A DNA stretch of 64,000 nt from Gyrodactylus bullatarudis (lineage: Eukaryota > Platyhelminthes > Monogenea > Gyrodactylidea > Gyrodactylidae): positions 806,001 to 870,000 of the forward strand of contig SSNU01000163.1 in assembly GCA_012064415.1 (NCBI GenBank), given 5' to 3'. This document shows, one piece after another, positions 31,343-43,562 of this stretch. Positions within the stretch are counted from its first letter, which is position 1, and each line of letters opens with the position of its first letter. Both the position numbers and the translations under genes were made by a program. The notes beneath the pieces are model-generated. The model searched no databases, had not been told where the DNA came from, and saw only the letters and a list, made by a program, of their open reading frames with translations.

Positions 31343-32056
31343 TTAGCAAGCATTGATAAATTGTCTTATCATTTTCACTGGCTGATAGCCAACGTTGCAT
31401 ACTGGCGACTTTACCGAGTTCGCTAGACAACAACATGGATTCATTGTTTGAATTTGATTATCGCAACTCGAATAGTTACAACAGCCATGGTTTATATTAC
31501 ACGGAATGGCAAATGTTACCGGCTGTTGCACAGGACTCAGGATGACATTTGATGTCTGAGACTCGACTGAGGGACTTGGACAGGGAACAATATTATTATT
31601 ATTATTACTATTGGCTGTCTGATAATAACAACAACAATAGCTGACAGGAGCTCCTGAACTTGGAGGAGTATAATATCCACACATTGTGCTGTTCACACAT
31701 TTTGGACTATGATAATAGGGCTGTATTGGCTGGCTCTGGTAGTGATAGTGATGGCAATTTGACTGCATAGGCTGAACGTAAGACTGTCCGGGTGTTGGGG
31801 AAATACACATTGTCTGACTGCACGGTCTTGTTGTGCAGATTTGTGTAGACGTCGGATAGATGAAACAGTTCCTTGGGACCTGACTTTTGAGTATATTCAA
31901 GTTTTGCTGATTCCATTCGTAAAGGGTTTGTGCAGTTATCGGACTTGGACGAGACTGAGTGCATGTACAATAATTTCCAGGCCAATTCGATTGGGAAAGG
32001 GAAGGACCACTAAAAATCAAAGTAATTAGCTATAATACTAACCCAGTCTGATACAT
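31343..32056 (-). CDS. Cysteine/tyrosine/proline-rich protein of unknown function
   Basis: Two exons: a 14-nt first coding exon (32056-32043, MYQTG) and 32009-31343, separated by a 33-nt intron (donor GTTAGT, acceptor TTTTAG); 226 residues. The protein is rich in Cys, Pro, Tyr, Gln and Asn, with clusters such as YCCCYYQ and MNPCCCL, His/Tyr runs (HHYHYQSQPIQPYYH) and an Asn5 run. No signal peptide and no recognised domain. Cys spacing is irregular. The sequence is open for 227 codons despite AT-rich surroundings and has balanced codons, which supports a real gene. A structural or metal-binding protein is possible but unproven. It lies downstream of, and co-oriented with, the AC40-AC19 gene (244 bp between coding ends). 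Confidence 0.6.
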
Positions 32057-32300
32057 GAGAACTGAACTAATCTAAATTGGCAGTGAAAGAGACTGTATGA
32101 ATTATATTCAGGGGTTGACTACGGAATTGAGCTAACCCCGAGGTCTAAAGGTTAACCAAAATCGTCAGATTAGTTCCTTGCGCAGTTATATTAGAAGCGA
32201 ATCAAGATCAATTCGCACAAGGGATCGTGGATGACGAATGCTTCCTGAGAGAGATGCTATATAATACAGTAAAAAGAAGAAAATTTTAATTGGAAAATAT

Positions 32301-33866
32301 TTATTTCATAATCTTTTGAAGAGACTTTTCATAGCAGGCTAGAATATGTTCAAAAGAGTCTCTGAGTAGCTCGAGTCCTTCCAGTAGGGAATTGTGAACT
32401 GGTATGCCTACAGAGGAAAAAAACTCATAAGAACCAACAATCCGACATTATATTATAATGAGCTTACCTGTGTTGTTCTGTATATTGACAAGAATGCTAT
32501 CCTCTAAGGGGTGGGGAACGCAATAGCCACAAAAAGGCTCGCTGGGTCTGTAGAGAAAATCAAAATATTTTTCACATCAAGCACTGATAAAAGAGCCAAT
32601 TAGAAAACGATTTTAGTATTCTTACAAAAGCTATTTAAGCATAAAATAGTGATGTGAGAACTAAGGGGAATATTTAACTTACAGCTTAAGAATGCAATAT
32701 CTCAGGGCTCCTCCTAGAGTATGGTCTTCACCGTTAAACCTAAAGGTACCATTGTGAAGATCCTTGGAGATGCTGACCACCTCAAATTGAACCTGACGAC
32801 CACAGAGAAACTCAGATTCTGCTTTGACTGGGAAACTGGAGAGGAATTGATCTTCATTCTGAAGACCTTCGGAGAGATTAGTGAGGAATTCCATGTCCTT
32901 TATTATGTTAATGTAGAAGTTAGTCTTTTCAATCATGATTTCAATGCCTTCCTTGAGTAGTTTGTCAGGGGACCTAGCCTCTGGCACAAGAGTCTCAATG
33001 TAGAAAATGCAATGATTTGGGTCCATGGTAACTTGAACTTGACCGTTTTTGAACTCATCATGGCGAAGAAACTCCCTGGAACCATTTTCCAGTCTGGAAT
33101 TTTTGACTACTGCCTGTCCCGTCTTTGAGTCAATTTCAATTACTCCTTTGGGGAATGATTCCTTCAGTTTGATGGCCAATTCCCCGTCAAAAGTCTCGTT
33201 CAGTTTTATGTTTGAGTGGAATTTGTAAAAGCAAGTGCTGACAGGCTCAAATTTGGCATGATCACGACCTATTCCTTTGACAGCGATACATCTAGCTTTA
33301 ATCTCATCGCCGAGACCAAGTTTTGTCAAGAGAATTTTTGGATTTTCAATTTTACAAGCCCTAGGGAAATTAGTAGATTGGGATCCGAAAGGAACAAAAT
33401 TAAATTCTTCGCTATAGACCGACTTGGCGAACTGATTGTCGGCACCTTTGCCCTTAAAATGCTTGGCTTCAAGATCAAATATTATGTGTTGTGTCTCGTT
33501 AAAATCCTCAATGTCGTCTTTATCAGGAAACTCCTTGGGAAATTCTAGATAATCTGGTGGTATATTCAAAGGCAACAACCCAATTCTAAGTGCGAGCACC
33601 TCGTCAGCTATAATTCCTGAATTCTGATGAAAGTAAATCCGATCGAAGGCAATAGAAGGCACTTCTGCTGTTATTGCCCTCCTAATAGCATTTGCAAAGG
33701 TGGGATCCATAAATTTGAAATCGATCTCAATAGTCTCACTACCAGGTACAAAGTTGATAATGGAGATACTGAAATTCTTCTTGAATTTTTTCAAGTTCCA
33801 AGAGTCATCGTGCGGATAGTTTTTGATAAGTCCACTCTCATTCTGAATCAAACTTTCAACAACCAT
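32301..33866 (-). CDS. POLR1C-POLR1D: Fused RNA polymerase I/III subunits AC40 (RPAC1) and AC19 (RPAC2)
   Basis: AC40 and AC19 are the alpha-like assembly heterodimer shared by RNA polymerases I and III, normally two separate proteins. Here one gene encodes both: exons 33866-32683, 32547-32468, 32407-32301, 456 residues. Residues 1 to about 326 are AC40: FVPGSETIEIDFKFMDPTFANAIRR, AEVPSIAFDRIYFHQNSG, DEVLALRIGLLPL, and ARCIAVKGIGRDHAKFEPVSTCFY. Then a linker of about 40 residues. Residues from about 370 are AC19: EDHTLGGALRYCILK joined across two introns to PFCGYCVPHP and GIPVHNSLLEGLELL (compare EDHTLGNSLRYMIMK, EFCGYTTTHP, GTLPAVEPFQRGLNEL in POLR1D). The junction lies inside exon 1 with no stop and no GTAAGT/GTGAGT donor. 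Both halves keep their core motifs. Start codons are 106 bp from the divergent rhophilin. Confidence 0.9.
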
Positions 33867-33972
33867 GTTTTAATTTTGTAATTCAATTGACTACAAACAA
33901 CACGTCTTCTGAAACATTTAACTTTCTTTAAATGATTACAGAGTACTTTTTCGAATTACAGTTTAGAAAAAT
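33867..33972. promoter_or_regulatory. Divergent AC40-AC19 / rhophilin intergenic region
   Basis: 106 bp between opposed start codons; probable bidirectional promoter. Confidence 0.5.
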
Positions 33973-36900
33973 ATGAGTCTCAACAAGAGAGTAATGTTAA
34001 ATTTTAGTTATTTTAGACCTCTGAGTTATATAGGAGCAAACGCTCAGAGATTCACGATGAAAAAGAGCAAATCAATAGGAGTATAAACTTGGAATTACTC
34101 ATAAAACAGAAAGCCATTCAGCTCAGAAGTGTCACTAAAGACAAGAAGGCAATTTCTCAAGCTGATGAAGCCATTGCAAACTTGGATGTAAAATTGAGAA
34201 ACCTTAAACTTCAGCTTGATAATCTAAATTGCTCATTTTTGGCATACCAAAAATTAACGTGAGTGTTATTTTTCTTTTTATAAAAAATATTTATTAGGTC
34301 AGATTTGCCTATGATACCAGTCTCAATGAAGAATACAACCTACATAGACTTGAAGAAAATTGTAGAAGATAGTCTCAAGTCAAGATACTCTACAGATCCA
34401 AAGCATTTTGCAGATTTTATCGAAGAATTTCACAATTTGAGAAAAGTAACTAATTTTTTAATTTATGCTACATTGTTACATGATCTCTTAGAGCTTTCAA
34501 AATATTTCTAAAAATAGAAGCATGATTTATTTATCTTTGTATAAATTTATCTTTTGTAGGCTGTTGTAGAGCCGGAACGTTCAGAACTCGGTCTTGAAAA
34601 GCACAAAAAGTACTATTCTTATTTGAATGCCGTGGAGAGGAGATTCTTCCCAGTCGATGCAAAAAGAAAAGATATCCACTTTGATTGGTAATTCTTTCTC
34701 TTCGAAAAAATTCACCTTTAATCTTTAGGTCCGACTCCTTTCTCGGGATTAGTTATAAACAGCGATCGACTGCCTTTGAGAAAGGCTGCGTCCTCTTCAA
34801 TATTGGATGTATTTACTCACAGATTGCGACTAATTTTGTAAGTCCTTCAAGTCTAATTCTCTAAATAGGATCGAAGTACACCAGACGGTCTCCAGAATTC
34901 TAACAAGTTCTACACGAAAGCCGCCCAAATTTTCATTATGGTCAGGAATAACTTTAGCAATGCGCCAAGTAATGACATGTCGAAGCCTGTCCTAACCCTA
35001 CTGAGCTCCATTATGATGGTAAGTCACCTTTTTTGGGGTTTAATCAGTGATTTAGCTTCAAGCTCAAGAATGCTTATTCCTCGAGTTTGCCCTGAACCCA
35101 AAGCAGGAGAATGAAAATTTCCAACGTCTTGCCACGTATATTGGCGAGGCCATTTCAGTAAGTTGATCCTCTTTCATCTCCCAGCTTGGCTCCCGATACG
35201 AGTATTGTCCACACATAAACTACAGTAAGGAATACGAGATTGTTCCGTACAGTTGGAATGGCATGTGCTCTATAAAGAGTGCCTACTTCAAGGCACAGGC
35301 CTATTATCGGTTGGCAGCTGCTCTATTAGGATTATCAATGTACGGAATAGAATTCAATGCTGACGGAACTATTGAAGATACTCCAAAACTATTGGACTAC
35401 GATAAGCAGGTTGAATCTGAGCTGAGTGAGTGTTGTTTGCACATAGAAAATCTCAAATATTATCATTCCGATTGATTTCTACACCTAACCATCTATCAAT
35501 GAAGAAGTCCTCTCATCTAAATATACAAATACTTTTTACTATAATCTGTACTGTACAATGTTTCTTTTTCGACTAAATTTGAAACATCAGAGTTGTTACT
35601 TATTTGTTTACCTTGAGAAGAAAATGAAGAAATAATGTAGAATATTGAAAATCTCTAAGATCAATAAAATCAATTAAAATATGAATGAATGAAGGGTTGT
35701 AAACCACCACTCTGGATTTGTCTTTATATATATCTGTTCTCATGTAGATTGATCATATTCTGGTGGTTTTTCCATTGTCCAGTTGAGTGAGGACTTTGGC
35801 CTTTAAGCGCTTGTCAATCTCTAAACTTTAAAGAGGGTTTAACTTGTTGTTTAGATTAGATCAAAATACAGTTCGCCTTACAAGTTCATCTTGGTTATTA
35901 GGTTGACCTTTCTTTCTGCTCTTACCTCTCTACCTCTACCTGGCAATTGTGTTTACACATGAGAATGAAAAAAAACTTTTTTCTTTTCTTCAAAATTTCA
36001 GTATAACAAAAAGAGAAATAAACACAGAGAGATAAATACACACAGAGATAGAGTAGAAGAAGAGAAACCTGAATAATTACTTTGAGATTATACAACATTC
36101 TTCATCGCCAATTTAAATATTATACACGAACGAGTCTTACGGATATTAGTAGAAAGAATAGTTAATCGCTCTTGTCTGTTTGTTTGTATTTGTTGGTATG
36201 CATCATTGGTAAAATACAGGACTAGTATCAAAAGATCAACTCGAAGGTAATGTACAGTTGAAGATCACTCACTACCTTTCACAAAAACTCTATCGAAGGA
36301 GGAATGTTCAAAATGTAGATTTTCGTACTAGTAGTAGTAATATCAAGTTATGATTTTTTCATTGAGAAGATTGTATGTTTGGTTGTAACGAGTTTTCGTT
36401 GAATGAAATTAATAAAAATAACATGAGAGATCAAATAAAGAAACATTATTGTATTTCTTTTACTTTTGTGAAAAGAAAAATGAACATCATTTTATATAAT
36501 ATGCAAATTAGGCTGAAATCAAATCCAATCGAATTCTTATCAACAAACCAAAGTTAGGTAACTGCTACATTGCTTTTGTAGCGTAATCTATTCTTTCCGA
36601 ATCAGTGAAAAATGATCTGAGATTAGTTTTATAATAAAATTTATTAAAACTTGGGTCAAATATTAGAACTCTCAGCCATGGTCATTCAAACGTTTCGACG
36701 GTGGTTGTCTTCACACGTCTTCTTCAGTGGTACGACAAGTTCATCAAAAACAAAACTCTATTCTGTTCTGATTATCAATACTTGATTATCATAGGTCAAA
36801 CTCTTGTATTATTCTATTCTCTAATCTGATTGGACAAAACTGATAGGGATGAGATCTTATTCGTGAAATGACTAATTTATATTACAAATATACTCGTATT

Positions 36901-38751
36901 TTTTATGGACTCAAGGTTGATAGATGAAAAATGAGCTGAGCACAAACGAAATACAGATAGCAAAGAACTTTTTTAACCAATCAAATTGAATGCAAAATAA
37001 ATTTTTGGCCATTAGTAATAGTAAGGGTAGTATGAATAAGGTATAAATGAATAGGTCAGTGGTAGCCAAGTAACCTGATTTATATTCCCGTCATGTTTCA
37101 TGTAAGAGGACAAGATACAGGTTATTTTATGAGAGATGTACAATAACTTTACTATTGAATAGAGCTATGGATGGATGAAATAAGCCATGTTGTCAGATTC
37201 ACAGTGCCCCTTGACCCAGAGGATGCGATCGGAGCAAGGAAGAAGAAGACCTTTCACAGTCTCTCAAGAAAATCCGGCCAGGATGCTTTGGCCTCAACCA
37301 AACGATCTCATTCCTCATTGTCCACAAAGTCATGGAAACATCGAAGTACGTCATTGATTAACCTCTCTCTTCTCCCTCTATAGGCGATTCTGTCAAGTCA
37401 ACAAACTCAGAAATGAACAACAGACAAAGCCAAGAGATCAAGTACCCAACTAACAGGTTTGACGCTTGCCAAGTGGGCAAGGCATGCCTAGTTGAGTCCA
37501 TCCGTTATATGGAAGAAGTCAGTCGAATTATTCGAATTAACGATTCCCTCAAGAATCAAACTGAATTCTGTGAACTTGTCGAGAAGATCTTGTCAAAGTA
37601 CGTCAGGGCTATTCTATTTCTATTCATTTTTCTAGTTGGAAAGTTCAACACGACCGTCTTCACCACAATCAGAAAGCCTTACAAATGCGATATGCACCAG
37701 ACTATCCATTAGACGATCAAAAGTCGATGAACGGAGATACGGGGGGTACCACAAAGTTGAGCACAAAACTTCGCAAATCGGTCAGCAATTTGTCCATTAA
37801 ATCTGTTGACAATAAAAAGGGAAAAAACTCAATGGGCTCAACATGTGAGAATGAGAAATTAGATTATTTACTTAGTTTACAACTCTTTTGCATAAAAAAC
37901 ACTATTCATTGAATTTACTACTTCTTTCAAAATTCATTATCACATCAGTTGTAATTCATTGATGATGTAGTAATTTTCTAGTCAATGAATCTGAAAAATT
38001 TAGGTTGGAATGTATCAATTGAGTTGTTGTCTGTTATTTCCAGATCAGGTTAAAGATTGGTAAGTAAACATGAAAAGAGAAATTGTTTTGAATAATTTCT
38101 CATAGTATTATTCTTTTGTGGTAATGTTTTTTCTTCTTCTATTTGTTCTAAAGAAAGAATCATTTGTACTTTTTATAATAAAAGTATAAAGGTTCTCATC
38201 TCAAGATGGCCATCGATTACTTTCTGAGCACACAATTCAAAGTCATTCTGAGCAAGGATTAATATGAGATTGTGTATATTGGATTAAACTTTTCAAAATT
38301 TCTAGCAAATCTGGCCAGGGATATCCATGTTGCACCGCGCCTCTTGCCAACGGGCAGTAAAGACATTCAAGAGCCACCAGAGCTGAGTTTTACAGATGAA
38401 ATAGAAATCATTGAAGATCCCTTTTACTGCCTTGGACCTGTGGATTTCTTCAATGCTCAAACAGAATGGTCTCCTCTAAAAACGTTCAAGATAACGAAAA
38501 AGACAGAGGCTGGCTTTGGCTTCAGCATCAAGGGTGACTGTCCAATCAGAATTATCAATTGTGATCCAAACACACCAGCCTATCAGGCCGGTCTTCAGCC
38601 CAAAGATGTTCTAGTTGCTGTGAATGGAATTAACGTCCTATGGATGCTTCATCGAGAGGCTGTTGAGTTAGTTCATCGCGGCTATCAAAAGGAAAATGGA
38701 GAATTTGACTGTAACACTGTCGAGATGGTTGTTGTATCACCAAAATATTAG
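33973..38751 (+). CDS. RHPN2: Rhophilin (HR1-BRO1-PDZ Rho effector)
   Basis: Rhophilins bind GTP-Rho through HR1 and act on actin and endosomal traffic. Exons: 33973-33990, 34017-34258, 34298-34445, 34560-34687, 34729-34837, 34869-35018, 35056-35157, 35185-35425, 37163-37345, 37384-37597, 37636-37844, 38044-38059, 38319-38751; 730 residues (human RHPN2 686). HR1 is about residues 10-85 (RSKRSEIHDEKEQINRSI...). BRO1 starts at LPMIPVSM and runs through VERRFFP, CVLFNIGCIYSQIA and VPYSWNGMCSIKSAYFKAQA to the EILSK segment. A PDZ domain follows (GFGFSIKGD carboxylate loop, AYQAGLQPKDVLVAVNG). A Ser/Lys-rich insert near exon 9 (SLSRKSGQ...) is not typical. Introns include 26, 27 and 31 nt, plus one of 1.7 kb with Penelope debris. 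The 18-nt first exon and the 16-nt exon 12 are the weakest parts. Confidence 0.85.
36650..36760 (-). repeat. Penelope-type terminal fragment with hammerhead-like motif, in a rhophilin intron
   Basis: On the minus strand: GTCGTACCACTGAAGAAGAC, a loop, then CACCGTCGAAACGTTTG, matching the plus-strand copy at 58556. Stem II pairs GACGUG with CAC(C)GUC; in the other copy the second pair is G-U instead of A-U. Confidence 0.55.
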
Positions 38752-38798
38752 GATTATCATCATAATTTTAGTGAGTATTCGGCTATCTCTATACTGTA

Positions 38799-39868
38799 CG
38801 AAATTACTAAAATTGCCCATCAATATGATAATCTTAATCTTCAGGTGTTTTAATACATCATCCCACCAAATTTCCCTTCAAATAACTTTCCATGCTTCTG
38901 AAATACGATAAACAAAATTGTGAAAATTTTCTAATTAAAAACGTTTTTTGACCTATCAGCATTGTAATATTCATGAAATTTGCAAAATTGGTGACTTGGA
39001 CCTTCCCATTTGCAGATATGTCACAGTGGTAGGTAAACTCTTTTTCTGATGGCTGTTTAAGTTTATTCATATTTGTATGTATTCAGGGCTATTCCTAAGT
39101 ACTGATTTATGTTTACTCGAATTTAAATTGAGTTAATTTTCCTAATCTATTCAAAATATTATGAATTATTAAAGAAGAATTATCATAATCTACTTAAAAG
39201 TAGTGGACTTAGTTTTTGATATACAAGGCAAAAATGTTTAACTTAATTGAATCGACTTCACCAAATTCAACGTATTACAAATCAGTACTTAGGAAAAGCC
39301 CTGAATAGAAACAAGTATGAATAAACTTAAACAGCCATCAGAAAAAGAGTTTACAAGATTGTAACCATAATTGCAAAATAAAAATCATTCAGTATAGGGA
39401 AGACTAACCATGACTGCAATTATTAAATTCTAACACAGGAAAAAGTAACCATAAATGCAATCTTCAAAATTTTGTATTAAAAAAAAGGAACCAAAAGTGA
39501 ATTAAATATTAGGAGTCCTCAAATACAATGTAAAAAAGTAACCAAAATTATATTTTGGCCTACTACTGTCACCATATCTGCAAATGGGAAGGTCCAAGTC
39601 ACCAATTTTGCAAATACCCCTTCATGAAAAATAGGAAAAATTTTATTTTTAACTATTAAAAAAAATTTCAATAGGATTTAAGTCATTAGTGTAAGAAATA
39701 ATGTGAATTAAAGTTAAAATTATGGAAATTAATTAATCTGAAAATTTAGTTCATCTTATTCCAGAAGCATGGAAAGGTATTTTGAAGCGAAATTTGGTGG
39801 GATAATATTTAAATACTTGAAGATTCATCTAATAGATGGGCGATTTTAGTAATTTTGGAAAATTTCGT
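38799..39868. repeat. Long foldback element downstream of rhophilin
   Basis: Left-arm sequence 38799-39110 (for example CATCCCACCAAATTTCCCTT, CAGGGCTATTCCTAAGTACT) returns inverted in 39265-39868 (AGTACTTAGGAAAAGCCCTG, AATTTGGTGGGAT). The right arm carries about 230 bp of extra, repeat-like sequence at 39360-39590. Confidence 0.75.
39360..39600. repeat. Degenerate tandem repeat, about 43-bp period
   Basis: Units starting TAACCATAATTGCAA (39363), TAACCATGACTGCAA (39407), TAACCATAAATGCAA (39448), then decayed GAACCAAAAGTG, TAACCAAAATT and TCACCATATCTGCAA, spaced 41-49 bp. Confidence 0.5.
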
Positions 39869-40871
39869 CCAAGTAATATGTCTATAAACACAGTAAACAT
39901 TATATACAGCGTACCATTTTAAATCCAAAGCTAACGCTGACATGAAGATGAGAATTTACTATTTCTGACAAAATTTTTCAGGGATCTTGGAACATCAATT
40001 TTCAGCGATCTTTCGAGTAGGGAATATGGTCAAAAAATCAAAATTTAATTTTGAAACGATTATAGGATGGCTCTCTAAACCAGATTCAGCATAAATTGTT
40101 CGAAATTGTATTCACACAACTAAAATAGGACAGATCTATCTAGGATACAGTGTTCCATGAAACAGAAGAGAGAACTAACCATATCTGAGAGATTGGTTTG
40201 TTTTTTCTCTGAATAATTTCCGCGAAATCAATAAAGCCTCTGTGTAATACAGAGTCTATATACAACAATCTTGTGCTGGTGTGTCAAAATGTGCTTAAAT
40301 CTTTTCTATCTCTCTATTTCTTGCTCGTAATAATCAGGACTAAGCATAAGACATGTAAGACTAGATTGTTTAATCAACATGATTTGTCATCGTCATCCTT
40401 CTTTTTAATACACTAAAACTCCAACAACTCTTGATTGTATGCATAATAGTATTAGTGTATTTCCAGTCAGAGCCTACAGGTAGTAGGTTAAACTCTGAAG
40501 ACCTGTTCTTCTCATAATTTATGCATGAAAACGCCAACCTCTCACCAACTACATTTCATATGATAGGACCCTAGTTCAATTCATATTTCACAACAAAGTA
40601 ATTTAGAGCATGAACTCGGTTGTAAAAACAGACCCATTTTTTTAAAAATGATGGCTAAAAATATTTGACCATATATATTTCTATAGAAAGTCAAAAAATC
40701 AATTATTTTTCGAATTTGAAACCTGTAAATAATCAATTTTGGAAAAAACATGTTTGCTAAAAGATCATGTAAATTTACATACTACTTAAAATTAGTGCGA
40801 TTTATTTTTGGTCAAAAGATGGAATTTTTTTAAACTTTATTGTATTGACATCATCCCTGGGGATGGGTTTA

Positions 40872-41582
40872 CTCTATACCCTTTTAGACCCATGATTGTA
40901 CACCACAATACACTCGAGTACATTGGTTTATTGAAAACTCTCGATTTTCATTTGTCTAAATGATTAATGCTCTATTTTTTAGAGGTTAAAATTGGCATTT
41001 GTTGGGTCTAAAACCAGTTATCTTCTAAACTATGAGAGATATCGATTGTATATTTGTAATCTACGACAATTTCTTTACAATAGAAAGTTCTTTTATTTTT
41101 TTCTAAGACCTCAGCAAATAGGTTTTCAAAAAAAAGTTCTAAATTTTTTAAAAATATTTCACAATATTTTCAAAAAATCACCCTTCTTTAAGTAACTACG
41201 GTGTGCATCAGTGAAAAGCTATCTTCATGAATTATACATAATTTTGTAGCTCAATAAATTTCCTTTCTAATGAGGGGTAAACAAAGTGTTTTAGGAATCT
41301 TTCAGTTAAAATTATCGCCCGAGAAAGAGTTGTGTTCCACTGGTGGAGCAATGGGACATGAAGGGTTAATAGTTTATGAGTTTCAATACCATCTTAGTTC
41401 ATTGAGTCAAATATTCTTTCTTATTTTCCAATGTTCAAGGTTAAAACATACTATTTGGGTGAATTAAGGGTAAGAATAGAGCATTAATCATTTAGACCAA
41501 TGAAAATCGAGAATTTTCGATAAACCAATGTACTTGAGTGTATTTTGGTGTACAATCATGCGGCTAAACGGGTATAAAACGA
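40872..41582. repeat. Foldback element, 107-bp arms
   Basis: The left arm 40872-40978 (CTATACCCTTTTAG ... AATGCTCTATTTTT) is matched inverted at 41471-41582 (AGAATAGAGCATTAATC ... ACGGGTATAAAAC). The interior of about 490 bp has no gene. Confidence 0.75.
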
Positions 41583-43562
41583 GACACTATTCCATTTAAA
41601 AAGAAATAGGTTAACGAATCGGAGCTTTTACCTGTACTATTTATATTTAGATTTATCAAAATTGACATGTTGATTTGTTAATTTTATCAAGGGTCAATCT
41701 CGCTGAGTAACCAGCCTGGTCTCTTTTTTCAGCAAATCTGATTGACGAAAATTGACTCTTGATTAGGATGTCGAGTTTGATAAATCTAAATGTAGCCTTT
41801 GGGATTAAGAGCACGGAATGTACGTAGAAAATGATACATAGATTATGCAACACACCATGCTTAAAGTGATGAATACACCTTTTTTAGGTCTATTTCGTAA
41901 AGATTTAGTTATCAAGGAAGATTCATTGGAAACGACATACTTTTATCGATTTTAATTTTTAGGAATATTTAAAAAAATAAGAAGACATTCAAAATTTCAT
42001 GTTGGCACGATTTTTCCATATTTTTAACTGAGTTGAAAATTTTTGTTGATCTCAAGGTGTAAGTTTTTGATGATATCCCATATACAATAGAATATTTATA
42101 GAATTGAGTTCCATCCTGTGATTGGTCAGTTTTTAGGGTTTACTGAATCACGCAAATTTGTACGATTGTAAAACTTCTCTCACTTTTTCCCCTAGATGTG
42201 CCTTTAATTTCGTCCCCAATTTTGAATGAGTCAACGTAACAAGGTGAATATTAAGTAACCGCCAACTGTATTATCAATTGGGAATTTACTCAAATCTGGA
42301 AACCAAAGAGAGTAATAGTAGTTATTTCCACTCGTCAGCCTACACAATCCTCTCTGCAATCATTGTTTATCATCAACTGTTATCATTTTTTTCTAATGTT
42401 GTTATTATTCCGAGCGAAAAAGAAACTATCGCATTCTGCCACTTTTTTCTCATCATAGAATGGTTTCTTAATCTTTAAATTATCTGTTAATATGGATACA
42501 TTATTAGCCAGTGATTTCATTTAATTTTTGCTTGTCAATAATAAAATACAAATAAAAAAAAGGGTTGAAAGAAAAAGAATTCAGTGAGATTTTAAAAACC
42601 TACAGCCATTGTATAACATATCCCCAGACCCAAAGCCACCTTTTCCATTGGGCAAGTGAAAAGAGACCATTTCCCATTATATACAATTTCGTTAAAGTGC
42701 ATCTTAATAACCACCTGGCTAACTACAATTCAGAACAAGAATTGGTGGTCTCTCTCTCTCTTTCTCTATCCATCTGAACATCCAGTCTCTGAGACTGTAT
42801 GAAAGATAAGAGTACTTTTATTCAAATAAGAAAAGAGTCCAATAGAATAAACTCAAGATTATGATAATACTAATAATAGTATTGTTGTTGTTATTTCACA
42901 TGATGTGAGTTAAATGAGAGAGAGAGACACACACACACATCTTCTACTAATCTAGAACATACTGTGAATAATAAAAAAACGCTTATCGAATGATTATTTT
43001 AATATTAATCCAATACTTTCACCAGCATCTCTCTACTTCTTCTTGTTACTCAGTAGATCAATCTAAATCACTTGGAACGCGCGCGCACAAGTCCATCTCT
43101 CAATGAAAAAAAATAAATAAAAAAGAAAGTAGATATTATCATAATTTTATGTGAATTATTCAATATTATTTTTAGATTACAACTACATTTTACTATTTTC
43201 ATTCAAAATTGATGTTAAAATTTTTTTTTTCAATTTCAATAAAAATTATGATTCTAGTTTGATTATTTTTTAAAATATAAATTTTATTTTCAGTTAAACT
43301 ACTTTAAAGTAAATTCATGTTTCACGCGTCGTAACATTAGTTCTCAATGTGTTTCCTAGACCGATATCAACGTAGTTTACTGTTAGAAGTCGTTAAGAAA
43401 AATATGATTTCATCTCAATAAAATTATATTTTTATAACACAGAACACATGAATAACATTAATAATTATGTTTAAAATTTACACATTTTGCACAGTGATCT
43501 CCTCCTCCTCTCTAGGTGAATTTTTCGTAATTTAACAATAATAAGTGTTTTTGTTATTGTGT
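41583..43562. other. Gene-free intergenic stretch
   Basis: AT-rich sequence between the foldback cluster and the MCM7 stop, with TCTCTC (42751), ACACAC (42931) and CGCGCG (43080) tracts. No coding or element signature found. Confidence 0.4.

Noticed and set aside
32721..33881. Plus-strand open frames across the AC40-AC19 gene
   Set aside because: Antisense shadows of the well-supported minus-strand coding exon.
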